This document shows, one piece after another, positions 1 through 6,789 of a DNA stretch of 38,713 nt (positions are counted from its first letter, which is position 1; every line of letters starts with the position of its first letter). A program made the position numbers and the translations under genes. A model generated the notes under the pieces. It ran no database searches, had not been told where the DNA came from, and saw only the letters and a program-made list of their open reading frames with translations. This DNA comes from Candidatus Magasanikiibacteriota bacterium (GTDB taxonomy: Bacteria > Patescibacteriota > Patescibacteriia > Magasanikbacterales > 2-02-FULL-50-9b): NCBI GenBank assembly GCA_943355025.1, contig CALRDW010000008.1, positions 1-38,713 of the forward strand, given 5' to 3'.

Positions 1-75
1 CCCGAAAAGTTATTAATTACGAAACACCGTATGAAGCTTTTACTAAACTTGTTGCGTTAGAAGGTTGAGACTGCC
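1..75 (+). mobile_element. Right end of an IS30-like insertion sequence (partial)
   Basis: The first bases encode the last 21 residues of a transposase and then an imperfect terminal inverted repeat. The repeat core GTTGCGTTAGAAG (51-63) overlaps the last codons, as is common in IS30-family elements. The same 13 bases occur inverted at 38650-38662, where another copy begins. Only the 3' end lies in the window, so the size of the element cannot be given. Confidence 0.7.
3..68 (+). CDS. IS30-like transposase, C-terminal fragment
   Basis: An open frame enters from the left edge and ends at TGA 66-68. It contains the residues INYETPYEAF followed by VALEG. This matches the end of IS30-family transposases, where an R-K-x-L-x-(Y/F)-x-T-P-(Y/A)-E-x-F motif lies shortly before the C-terminus. 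The DDE catalytic core is outside the window, so activity cannot be judged. The family call rests on this short motif and the overlapping terminal repeat. Confidence 0.65.
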   Translation, partial: RKVINYETPYEAFTKLVALEG

Positions 76-80
76 CTCTA

Positions 81-126
81 TAAAAAAACCCTGACGTTAG
101 TGTTAGTTACAACATGAACGTCAGGG
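81..126 (-). terminator. Rho-independent terminator of the sigma factor gene
   Basis: A perfect 10-bp stem (CCCTGACGTT at 89-98 with AACGTCAGGG at 117-126) is followed, on the minus strand, by a run of seven T (82-88). It lies just after the sigma gene stop codon. Confidence 0.85.
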
Positions 127-134
127 CTACACTA

Positions 135-1346
135 TTATTTCCGCTGAACAAGCTGACTGCGAACTTCTGCAGGTCTCTCAAACAACGACTTTGTCTCTGG
201 CGTTACCGCACTGCCAAGTTCGCCTAGAATGATATCCTCATAGCCCTGCCAGAGATAAACGGAGCCGAGCAACCGCAGCACCTGCACTTCGATTTGTCGC
301 ACACGTTCACGTGTAATACCAAATATCTCTGCGACCTGCTCGAGTGTCTGAACTTCTGTGCCATCAAGACCAAACCGCTTAATCATAATCGTCCGCTGTT
401 TCGGACTCAGCAACTCAGACTCAATAATCCATGCACATCTCGCTTTAAGCGACAGGCGCATAATTTTTTCGTCCAAGCGCTCATAAAACCCGCCAATATG
501 CACGAGCGCGGCCTGCTCAAGCAATTGATTCTTCTGTATTGAGTACGCCGAGCCTTCGTCATCCTCCTGCGGTGCATCGAGCGAAACATACCGCGCTGCT
601 CGAATCTGATTCGCGTGAAGAATCAACTTAAACTTAAACAAGGATAAACCCATTTTTTCGCGCAGCAGCTCTTCTTCATCCTGCCCTTCTTTGATGAGAG
701 TCTGACGAGAAACCTTTTTATATTTCTGCATCTCCACAGTGATGCCCGTCGGCAACAAAATTTGGCCGCGAGAACTAACGAGCAAACGAATATGCAACTC
801 AATCCACCATTTGGCATACGACGTGAGCGTAAAACCCCGCGACGGCTCAAATCGCTGGATTGCTTTAAGCAGTCCCTCATTTCCAGCCTGGACGAGATCC
901 TCGAAGTCAACCATGACATCACGCTCGCGCGAATCTTCACTACATGCCCATGCCCACTGCTTTACAATAGAAAGCACAAACGGTTGATTTGCAGCAACAA
1001 GTTGTTCCAGGGCACGACGCGCTTTTTTTGGGTCCTGCGATGCAAGTCCCGCAAGAAACTCCCCATTTTTAGTAAACGCTCGCAGCTCCCCATTCTCTCC
1101 ATGCACCATATCGGAACGTGGCAAAATTTCTTCGCCAAAAAGACCGAGTCCGTGCGCCATAAGCCGTCGGCGAATAAATCGAATAGTCCGAGCATTAATC
1201 TCTTTTTTAGCCAGATCACGCACTGTTTGCGCTGCAAAATCTCCAAGCACCAAAAACCCAAGCGGCCCAAATTGGTCCACTATTTTTTGACTAAAGCCCG
1301 CGTCAATCAAGGCCACTTGGTGCGGATCCACGATTTCATCTGCCAT
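135..1346 (-). CDS. Sigma-70 family RNA polymerase sigma factor with N-terminal alpha-CTD-like domain
   Basis: A 403-residue sigma factor. Region 2 is clear around residues 145-200: DFEDLVQAGNEGLLKA, then FTLTSYAKWWIE, matching the core-binding and -10-melting helices. Region 4 near residues 310-365 contains LSPKQRTIMIKRFGLDG and a helix-turn-helix ending ITRERVRQIE, which reads the -35 element. Region 1.1 is absent. Residues about 10-70 resemble the helix-hairpin-helix C-terminal domain of RNA polymerase alpha (LIDAGFSQKIVDQFG, then TVRDLAKKE and a basic helix ending MAHGLGL), an unusual fusion. The ATG at 1346 has a good ribosome site (GGGGGTGAT). The gene is divergent from csoR and has its own terminator. 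It may be an alternative or lineage-specific principal sigma; I cannot tell which. Confidence 0.88.
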   Translation of the reverse strand: MADEIVDPHQVALIDAGFSQKIVDQFGPLGFLVLGDFAAQTVRDLAKKEINARTIRFIRRRLMAHGLGLFGEEILPRSDMVHGENGELRAFTKNGEFLAGLASQDPKKARRALEQLVAANQPFVLSIVKQWAWACSEDSRERDVMVDFEDLVQAGNEGLLKAIQRFEPSRGFTLTSYAKWWIELHIRLLVSSRGQILLPTGITVEMQKYKKVSRQTLIKEGQDEEELLREKMGLSLFKFKLILHANQIRAARYVSLDAPQEDDEGSAYSIQKNQLLEQAALVHIGGFYERLDEKIMRLSLKARCAWIIESELLSPKQRTIMIKRFGLDGTEVQTLEQVAEIFGITRERVRQIEVQVLRLLGSVYLWQGYEDIILGELGSAVTPETKSLFERPAEVRSQLVQRK

Positions 1347-1379
1347 GAATCACCCCCGAACGTTTGTCTGCTCCGCCAA

Positions 1380-1400
1380 CCTGAGGCGGGATACCTCAGG
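1380..1400. other. Inverted repeat between the sigma gene and csoR
   Basis: CCTGAGG (1380-1386) and CCTCAGG (1394-1400) form a 7-bp stem. It falls near the predicted transcription start of the minus-strand sigma gene and could be an operator or a leader hairpin. No T-run follows on either strand, so it is not a terminator. Confidence 0.4.
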
Positions 1401-1426
1401 GTAGACAGTTTTTATGAATTCGTCAA
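1398..1426 (-). promoter_or_regulatory. Possible sigma-gene promoter
   Basis: On the minus strand TTGACG (1421-1426) is followed by a 17-base spacer and TACCCT (1398-1403). The -35 is good and the -10 weak. It overlaps one arm of the inverted repeat at 1380-1400. Confidence 0.35.
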
Positions 1427-1441
1427 GATGGGCTTGCCCTG

Positions 1442-1470
1442 TTGACCATACCCCCCAAGGGGTATATGAT
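1442..1470 (+). promoter_or_regulatory. csoR promoter with embedded CsoR-type operator
   Basis: TTGACC (1442-1447), a 17-base spacer and TATGAT (1465-1470) make a near-consensus promoter. The whole spacer is a palindrome, ATACCCC-N4-GGGGTAT (1448-1465), the G/C-tract form typical of CsoR operators. Bound repressor would block polymerase, and Cu(I) binding would release it. The -10 ends only 8 bases before the csoR ATG, so the mRNA should be leaderless. Confidence 0.85.
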
Positions 1471-1478
1471 GTAATTAT

Positions 1479-1745
1479 ATGTACACTGCACAAAAACCAT
1501 ATCTCCTTCGCCGTCTTAAAATTATTGAGGGTCAAATTCGCGGACTTCATGAAATGATTGAGAAGGATGCGTATTGCATTGATGTCATAACGCAAAGTTC
1601 CGCAGTCAAACAAGCGCTTTCAAAAATTGAGGATATTCTTATGGAAAATCATCTTGCGCATTGCGCTATCAATCAAATAAAAAATGGAAAAACAAAAAAG
1701 GCTGTTGATGAGATTTTAAAAGTTTACAAGCTTAAACGAAAATAA
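1479..1745 (+). CDS. csoR: Copper-sensing transcriptional repressor CsoR
   Basis: An 88-residue all-helical repressor of the CsoR/FrmR family. The Cu(I) ligand pattern of CsoR is present: Cys33, His58 and Cys62 (the last two in NHLAHC). The N-terminus has the usual RRLKIIEGQIRGL helix. It should bind the operator in its own promoter and leave the DNA when Cu(I) binds, derepressing the operon. The ATG lies 8 bases after the -10, so no ribosome-binding site is expected and none is seen. It is followed four bases later by copA, which supports the copper assignment over nickel or formaldehyde sensing. Confidence 0.92.
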   Translation: MYTAQKPYLLRRLKIIEGQIRGLHEMIEKDAYCIDVITQSSAVKQALSKIEDILMENHLAHCAINQIKNGKTKKAVDEILKVYKLKRK

Positions 1746-1749
1746 TTTT

Positions 1750-4014
1750 ATGACAACAGAAACTTTTCCAATCATCGGCATGCACTGTGCATCATGCGCG
1801 GGCATCATTGAAAAAACGCTTAAAAAAACAACGGGCGTAGAATCGGCGGAAGTAAATTACGGAACAGAAACTGCAAAAATAACATTTGATAATTCGAAAA
1901 CAAAAATACAAACACTTTCAAAACAGATAGAACCTCTTGGATACTCAATAAAAATTCCGGAAGACCATTCAAAACATTTGGGCATGAACGAAACGCACAG
2001 TGAAAAACTCGAGGAACTTTCTAACCTCAAAATAAACGTTATTTCAATTATCCCGCTTACGCTGTTTAGTATTTTTGTCATGACGTGGGATATCCTCGCT
2101 GAACTTGGGCGCATTTCGCCGCCATCATACACAATCAGAGAGTTATTCCATCATTTACTTCCAATCTTTGCGACATACGCGCTCTTTGTGGTTGGAAAAC
2201 CATACCTTCTTGGTCTCTATAGATTCTTTCGACATGGAGCAGCAAACATGGACACACTCATCGGTCTCGGAACGTCAGCTGCGTTTCTCTACAGCTTGGC
2301 AATTACAGCATTTGAAGAAACTCTGCGCCCATTTATTAATGTAAATCATACATACTACGATGTAACAATCGTCGTGATTGCATTTATTACATTCGGAAAA
2401 TATTTGGAAGCGCGATCAAAATTAAAAACGGGCGATGCAATTGAAAAATTATTAAATCTCCAAGCAAAAACTGCGCTTATGATTCATGAGGGCGTAGAAA
2501 TGGAAATGCCCGTTGAACATGTGAAGGTAGGCGACACAATCATTGTAAAACCGGGTGGAAAAATTCCTGTTGATGGCGTCGTTATTGACGGCACATCATT
2601 TGTTGATGAAGCACTAGTAACCGGAGAACCAATGCCGGTTGAAAAAAAATTAGGTGATACGGTTATCGCTGGCACGCTTAATACAGCTGGCACCTTTATG
2701 TTTCGTGCAACAAAAGTTGGTTCAGAAACAATGCTTGCGCACATTATAAAAATGGTACGCGACGCGCAAGGAAGCAAGGCGCCGATTCAAGCACTCGCAG
2801 ATAAAATTTCGAGTGTCTTTGTTCCGACTGTGTTGGTAATTGCTTTCGTGACTCTTGCTGCATGGATCCTAGTCGGCACACAATATTTCGGATTTGCACA
2901 AGCGCTTTCTTATGGTCTCACATCGTTTGTCGGCGTCCTCATCATAGCCTGCCCGTGCGCACTTGGCCTTGCGACGCCAACTGCAATTATCGTCGGTGTT
3001 GGCAAAGGCGCCCGTGCAGGAATTCTCATCAAGGATGCTGCAACACTCCAAAAATTACATAAAGTGACCACTATCGTTGTTGATAAAACAGGAACGATAA
3101 CACGCGGCAAACCAGAATTTATCTCTCTTGCAAATTTCTCCGACAAATCAGATCTGGAATTAATGAGCATTATCGCATCTCTGGAAAACAAATCCGAGCA
3201 TCCGATTGCGCATGCAATATTAACATATGCAGCGGAAAAAAACATTCCAATATCTACACTGACACAATTCGAAGCGCTTAGAGGAAAAGGCGTGCGCGGC
3301 ACGCTTGCGGGAACCGAATACGTTGCTGGCAGTCTCGCGCTTATTCACGAGCTTGGATTAAATTTCAACACAACACGCTTTGAAACAGAGGCGCGTACCG
3401 GTAAAACGCCGCTCATCATCGCGTCGCGCACAGCTGTGCTTGGTGTTTGTCTCGTTGCCGACGCGATAAAACCAGAGGCTGCGGCTGCGATAAAAGATTT
3501 ACGCGCGCTCGGCGTTACTGTGCTCATGGTAACGGGAGACACAAAAAATACGGCTGAATATATTGCTGCCCAAGTTGGTATTACTTCTGTAATTGCGGAA
3601 GCCTCGCCAGAGAGGAAGCTCGACACAATAAAAGAACTCCAGTCGCGAGGCATTGTTGTTGCAATGGCAGGCGACGGTGTAAATGATGCGCCTGCACTCG
3701 CACAGGCAGACGTTGGTATCGCAATGGCAACAGGCATCGATGTTGCAATAGAAACAGCGGGAATAACATTGCTCCACGGCGACATATCAAAAATTGTACA
3801 GGCGATTCGCCTATCAAAAATGACCATGACAGGGATTAAACAAAATTTATTTTGGGCATTCGCGTACAATGTCATTGGTATACCTCTTGCAGCGGGGTTA
3901 TTTTATCCAGTTTTTGGCTGGCTCCTTAATCCAGTGTTTGCAGGGCTCGCTATGGCATTCTCAAGTGTGTCTGTTGTTGGAAATTCGCTCCGTATCAAAA
4001 CAAAAAAATTATAG
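1750..4014 (+). CDS. copA: Copper-exporting P1B-type ATPase CopA
   Basis: A 754-residue heavy-metal P-type ATPase that exports Cu(I) across the membrane using ATP. One N-terminal HMA domain carries GMHCASC (Cys13, Cys16). The transmembrane metal site is CPC at 401-403, the phosphorylated aspartate is Asp445 in DKTGT, and the hinge motif GDGVNDAP is at 641-648. TGE of the actuator domain (VTGEPMPVEK) and the conserved SEHPIAHAI of the nucleotide domain are visible. Length and domain order are normal for bacterial CopA with one HMA. It sits between csoR and an HMA/TauE-like gene in a tight operon, so copper (or silver) export is far more likely than zinc or cadmium. Confidence 0.95.
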   Translation: MTTETFPIIGMHCASCAGIIEKTLKKTTGVESAEVNYGTETAKITFDNSKTKIQTLSKQIEPLGYSIKIPEDHSKHLGMNETHSEKLEELSNLKINVISIIPLTLFSIFVMTWDILAELGRISPPSYTIRELFHHLLPIFATYALFVVGKPYLLGLYRFFRHGAANMDTLIGLGTSAAFLYSLAITAFEETLRPFINVNHTYYDVTIVVIAFITFGKYLEARSKLKTGDAIEKLLNLQAKTALMIHEGVEMEMPVEHVKVGDTIIVKPGGKIPVDGVVIDGTSFVDEALVTGEPMPVEKKLGDTVIAGTLNTAGTFMFRATKVGSETMLAHIIKMVRDAQGSKAPIQALADKISSVFVPTVLVIAFVTLAAWILVGTQYFGFAQALSYGLTSFVGVLIIACPCALGLATPTAIIVGVGKGARAGILIKDAATLQKLHKVTTIVVDKTGTITRGKPEFISLANFSDKSDLELMSIIASLENKSEHPIAHAILTYAAEKNIPISTLTQFEALRGKGVRGTLAGTEYVAGSLALIHELGLNFNTTRFETEARTGKTPLIIASRTAVLGVCLVADAIKPEAAAAIKDLRALGVTVLMVTGDTKNTAEYIAAQVGITSVIAEASPERKLDTIKELQSRGIVVAMAGDGVNDAPALAQADVGIAMATGIDVAIETAGITLLHGDISKIVQAIRLSKMTMTGIKQNLFWAFAYNVIGIPLAAGLFYPVFGWLLNPVFAGLAMAFSSVSVVGNSLRIKTKKL

Positions 4015-4016
4015 CT

Positions 4017-5039
4017 ATGGAAAAAACGTATACATTCTACGTGACTGGCATGCACTGTAGCGCGTGTGTGCTCATGACAGAAAGTGAATTACAAGATGTG
4101 CCTGAAATCACGCATGCGAAAACATCACTTGCTACAAATACAGCTGAGGTGACAGGAAATTTTGGCGACAAACACATAACTGACATCGCGGCGGAGCTTT
4201 CGAACGTGCTTTCAAAACACGGGTACTCCCTTTCTGTCGAACAATCTGCAAAGAAAAAAAAGTGGGGTGAATTTAAATTTGCTGTGCCAATCGCCGCTCT
4301 GTGTGTGGCGGTATTTATTGCGCTACAAAAATTAAACATCGTAAATATTGTTGATACCCGATCGGTTACCTACGGAACATCTTTTCTAATCGGCATCATA
4401 GCCTCGCTTTCGACATGCCTGGCCGTTGTCGGCGGTCTTGTGTTGTCAATGTCAGCAACATTTGCAAAAGAGGGCGACAAAATTAAGCCGCAATTATTAT
4501 TCCACGCTGGACGCATCGGTGCATTTTTTGTCCTAGGCGGCGCAATTGGTGCGCTTGGTTCAGTTTTTATTTTAAGCACGCGCGCATCACTTATTTTGGG
4601 CTTCCTCATCGGTGGTATCATGCTGCTATTGGGTATAAATTTGCTCGATATATTCGACGGCGCAAAAAAATTTCAACCAGCACTTCCGCAGTGGCTGTCA
4701 CGCCGCGCACTTGGGCTCTCAAAAATAAACCATCGCCTCACACCGCTCCTCGTTGGCGTTGCAACGTTTTTTCTACCGTGCGGCTTTACCCAATCAATGC
4801 AAATTTATACACTCTCAACACACAACTTCCTGACCGGTGGTCTAACAATGCTCGCTTTCGCACTTGGAACACTCCCCGTCCTTGCACTCATGAGTTTTAG
4901 CTCGCTCAGCATTCAAAAAAGCTCTCAGTCTGGTATTTTTTTCAAAACAGCAGGCCTTGTTGTGATTCTGTTTGCGCTCTTCAATATCATTAATAGTCTC
5001 GTAGTAATCGGACTTATACCACCCGTGTTTAATTTTTAG
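4017..5039 (+). CDS. HMA-domain membrane protein with TauE/SafE-like (cytochrome c biogenesis-type) transmembrane domain
   Basis: A 340-residue protein. Residues 4-70 form a heavy-metal-associated domain with TGMHCSAC (Cys14, Cys17). Hydrophobic helices follow from about residue 84 to the end, with the signature FFLPCGFTQSMQ and a run of Gly-rich helices, as in the DsbD_2/UreH-like transmembrane family often named sulfite exporter TauE/SafE. Such HMA-TauE proteins commonly lie beside copA and cupredoxin genes, and a role in copper transfer or in assembling copper proteins is inferred. It starts two bases after copA. The substrate is not determined by sequence. Confidence 0.85.
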   Translation: MEKTYTFYVTGMHCSACVLMTESELQDVPEITHAKTSLATNTAEVTGNFGDKHITDIAAELSNVLSKHGYSLSVEQSAKKKKWGEFKFAVPIAALCVAVFIALQKLNIVNIVDTRSVTYGTSFLIGIIASLSTCLAVVGGLVLSMSATFAKEGDKIKPQLLFHAGRIGAFFVLGGAIGALGSVFILSTRASLILGFLIGGIMLLLGINLLDIFDGAKKFQPALPQWLSRRALGLSKINHRLTPLLVGVATFFLPCGFTQSMQIYTLSTHNFLTGGLTMLAFALGTLPVLALMSFSSLSIQKSSQSGIFFKTAGLVVILFALFNIINSLVVIGLIPPVFNF

Positions 5040-5051
5040 TATACTTATTAT

Positions 5052-5444
5052 ATGAAAACATCCTTGCTTATCACACTCAGTGTCGTAAGTCTCGCAGCAC
5101 TCAGTTTTTATATTGGCACGCGTGCACCATCACAAAATGACGCTGCTTCACAGCCTGTTGAAAATGTCACCACTGTTTCAGGAAAACAGATCATCGAGAT
5201 TCATGCAAAAGGAGGTTATCAACCACGAAAAAGTTCGGCCCGTGCAGGCATTCCGACCGTTCTGCGTTTTGTAACTGACGGAACATTTGATTGTTCCTCG
5301 ACCGTTCGAATTCCGAGCATGAATATTTCTCAAACACTTCCTCAATCTGGTGCGACAGACATTGCACTCAATTCGCCGGCTGCTGGAGCGCTTCGAGGAA
5401 CGTGTGGTATGGGTATGTATCAGTTCTCAATTGATTTTCTATGA
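5052..5444 (+). CDS. Membrane-anchored cupredoxin-like copper protein
   Basis: A 130-residue protein with one N-terminal hydrophobic segment (residues 4-22, a signal anchor) and a small beta domain of the cupredoxin_1/EfeO type. The conserved pieces are FDCSSTVRIP and, near the C-terminus, CGMGMYQF, which would supply Cys and Met copper ligands on the outer face of the membrane. It follows the HMA/TauE-like gene by 12 bases and overlaps the next gene at ATGA, so it is translated with it. It probably receives or buffers periplasmic-side copper. Confidence 0.82.
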   Translation: MKTSLLITLSVVSLAALSFYIGTRAPSQNDAASQPVENVTTVSGKQIIEIHAKGGYQPRKSSARAGIPTVLRFVTDGTFDCSSTVRIPSMNISQTLPQSGATDIALNSPAAGALRGTCGMGMYQFSIDFL

Positions 5445-5887
5445 AATTAAGTAAAAATGTTGCAACAGTACTTGAGATACTTCACGATGAAGTGTGCGGA
5501 GATGCGCGTGCTGCACTTAAAAAAATGACGGCTGATTACACGATGACATGGATGTATAACGGTGCAACAACACTATTTCCACATGTCAAAGTTGATGCAG
5601 CCCAGGGGCTCGATGACGCATATAAAATCAAGGGACGACAATACGAAATCAAAAATATTGCAGAGGGAAAAAATGTTGTGATGATTGAAATGATAGAAAG
5701 CTACCCAGATTCAAAAACAAAAAAAGTGTATCGAACGCCATTGGTCATTGTTCTAGAAATGAAGGGTTTAAAAATTCGTACGGGCCGCCATTATTGCGAT
5801 CCGCGCATTTCCTATTTACACCTCGAAAAAAATAAAATTAAAAAAGCATTTAAAAACTCATCCTCTCAAACAATGCTCATTAAATAG
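5441..5887 (+). CDS. NTF2-like (SnoaL-fold) protein of the copper operon
   Basis: A 148-residue soluble protein with the helix-plus-beta pattern of the NTF2/SnoaL fold: an N-terminal helix, a DYTMTWMYNG strand, a central repeated beta region and the closing GLKIRTGRHYCDPR motif seen in SnoaL-like proteins. There is no signal peptide and the C-terminal tail is basic. The ATG overlaps the cupredoxin stop codon (ATGA), so it is the last gene of the copper operon. Many members of this fold have unknown ligands, and no copper role is known to me for it; its place in the operon is the only functional clue. Confidence 0.7.
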   Translation: MKLSKNVATVLEILHDEVCGDARAALKKMTADYTMTWMYNGATTLFPHVKVDAAQGLDDAYKIKGRQYEIKNIAEGKNVVMIEMIESYPDSKTKKVYRTPLVIVLEMKGLKIRTGRHYCDPRISYLHLEKNKIKKAFKNSSSQTMLIK

Positions 5888-6003
5888 AAAATCTATCCAC
5901 AATCATTCCACAACCACGCCTCTTGACAAATAAAGTTTTTTATGCGACCCGTTAGTGAAGTGCGCGGCACAATCGCTTCGTACAAAACAAAGGAGAGTGG
6001 TCA

Positions 6004-6696
6004 ATGAAGTATCCTATTTTTTTGTGCGTTGGCAGTATTTTTTGTGTCACGAACTTTGGTGCTGTTGGGTGCTCGGGCGAATTTGCTGATGAGTTTATGC
6101 GCCAGGCCGGCACTACGACGGAACATGGCGATTCGACAGAGAGCGCCGATCTTTTGCCGTCGAACACCGGTGGACTTCCGACAAACGCAGTTCCCCCTGC
6201 TTCGTCATGCACAACAACGGCCGCCGAGGAAGACAAGGACGGCGACGGTATTCCCGCGGGTTTGGATTGTGATGATTACAATTCAGATACGTATCCTGGC
6301 GCGTACGAGTTGTGTGACTATGAAGACAATGATTGCAACGGCGAAATCGATGAGAATTGGAAAATTATCTTCGGAAAATTTTTCGGGCAACCATGCAGCT
6401 CGCAAGCGCTCAACGGCTGCGTGAGCGAAGGTATTTGGTCGTGCGATGCGTCACATGACTGGATTGAGTGCGACGCATCGCCGGAAACCCCGTCGCCAGA
6501 AAAATGCAATGGTCTCGATGATGATTGCAATGGGATCACTGACACGGACGCATGGCCTCAGCTACACACCTGCTGCAATGGAACCACATCCGATGGGCCG
6601 TTTATTGGTACGTGGGAGTGTGATTCATATTCGGAAGACATTGCCTGCGCGGCGACCTACGAAGACGACGAAGCTCCTACTACTTGCGGCGAGTAA
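6004..6696 (+). CDS. Lipoprotein with MopE-type metal-binding repeats
   Basis: A 230-residue predicted lipoprotein. The signal peptide ends in a lipobox, AVGC, with Cys23 as the lipid-modified residue. Residues 77-118 contain DKDGDG, DCDD, YPGAYELCD and DNDCNGEIDE, which match the MopE-like metal-binding motif (Cu-binding_MopE, Pfam). A second, shorter copy (CNGLDDDCNGITD) lies near 168-180. The acidic Asp/Cys loops should bind Ca2+ or copper outside the cell. Unlike its neighbours it has a strong Shine-Dalgarno (AGGAG at 5991-5995, 8 bases before ATG) and a more G/C-rich style, suggesting acquisition. It has its own terminator and may be unrelated to the copper operon despite its position. 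Confidence 0.8.
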   Translation: MKYPIFLCVGSIFCVTNFGAVGCSGEFADEFMRQAGTTTEHGDSTESADLLPSNTGGLPTNAVPPASSCTTTAAEEDKDGDGIPAGLDCDDYNSDTYPGAYELCDYEDNDCNGEIDENWKIIFGKFFGQPCSSQALNGCVSEGIWSCDASHDWIECDASPETPSPEKCNGLDDDCNGITDTDAWPQLHTCCNGTTSDGPFIGTWECDSYSEDIACAATYEDDEAPTTCGE

Positions 6697-6705
6697 CTTT
6701 GGCCC

Positions 6706-6750
6706 ACCTGCGAATCGACAAACAAACATGTCGATTCGCAGGTCTTTTTT
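6706..6750 (+). terminator. Strong intrinsic terminator
   Basis: A perfect 15-bp stem (6706-6720 with 6729-6743) and an 8-base loop are followed by C and six T (6745-6750). It ends the MopE-type lipoprotein transcript. Confidence 0.92.
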
Positions 6751-6789
6751 CAGAAAAAAAGAGTGCATTGCAGGCAGTCGCGCAACACG

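Noticed and set aside
5923-5950. TTGACA at 5923 as promoter of the MopE-type lipoprotein gene
   Set aside because: No acceptable -10 lies 16-18 bases downstream; the nearest TATGCG is only 12 bases away.
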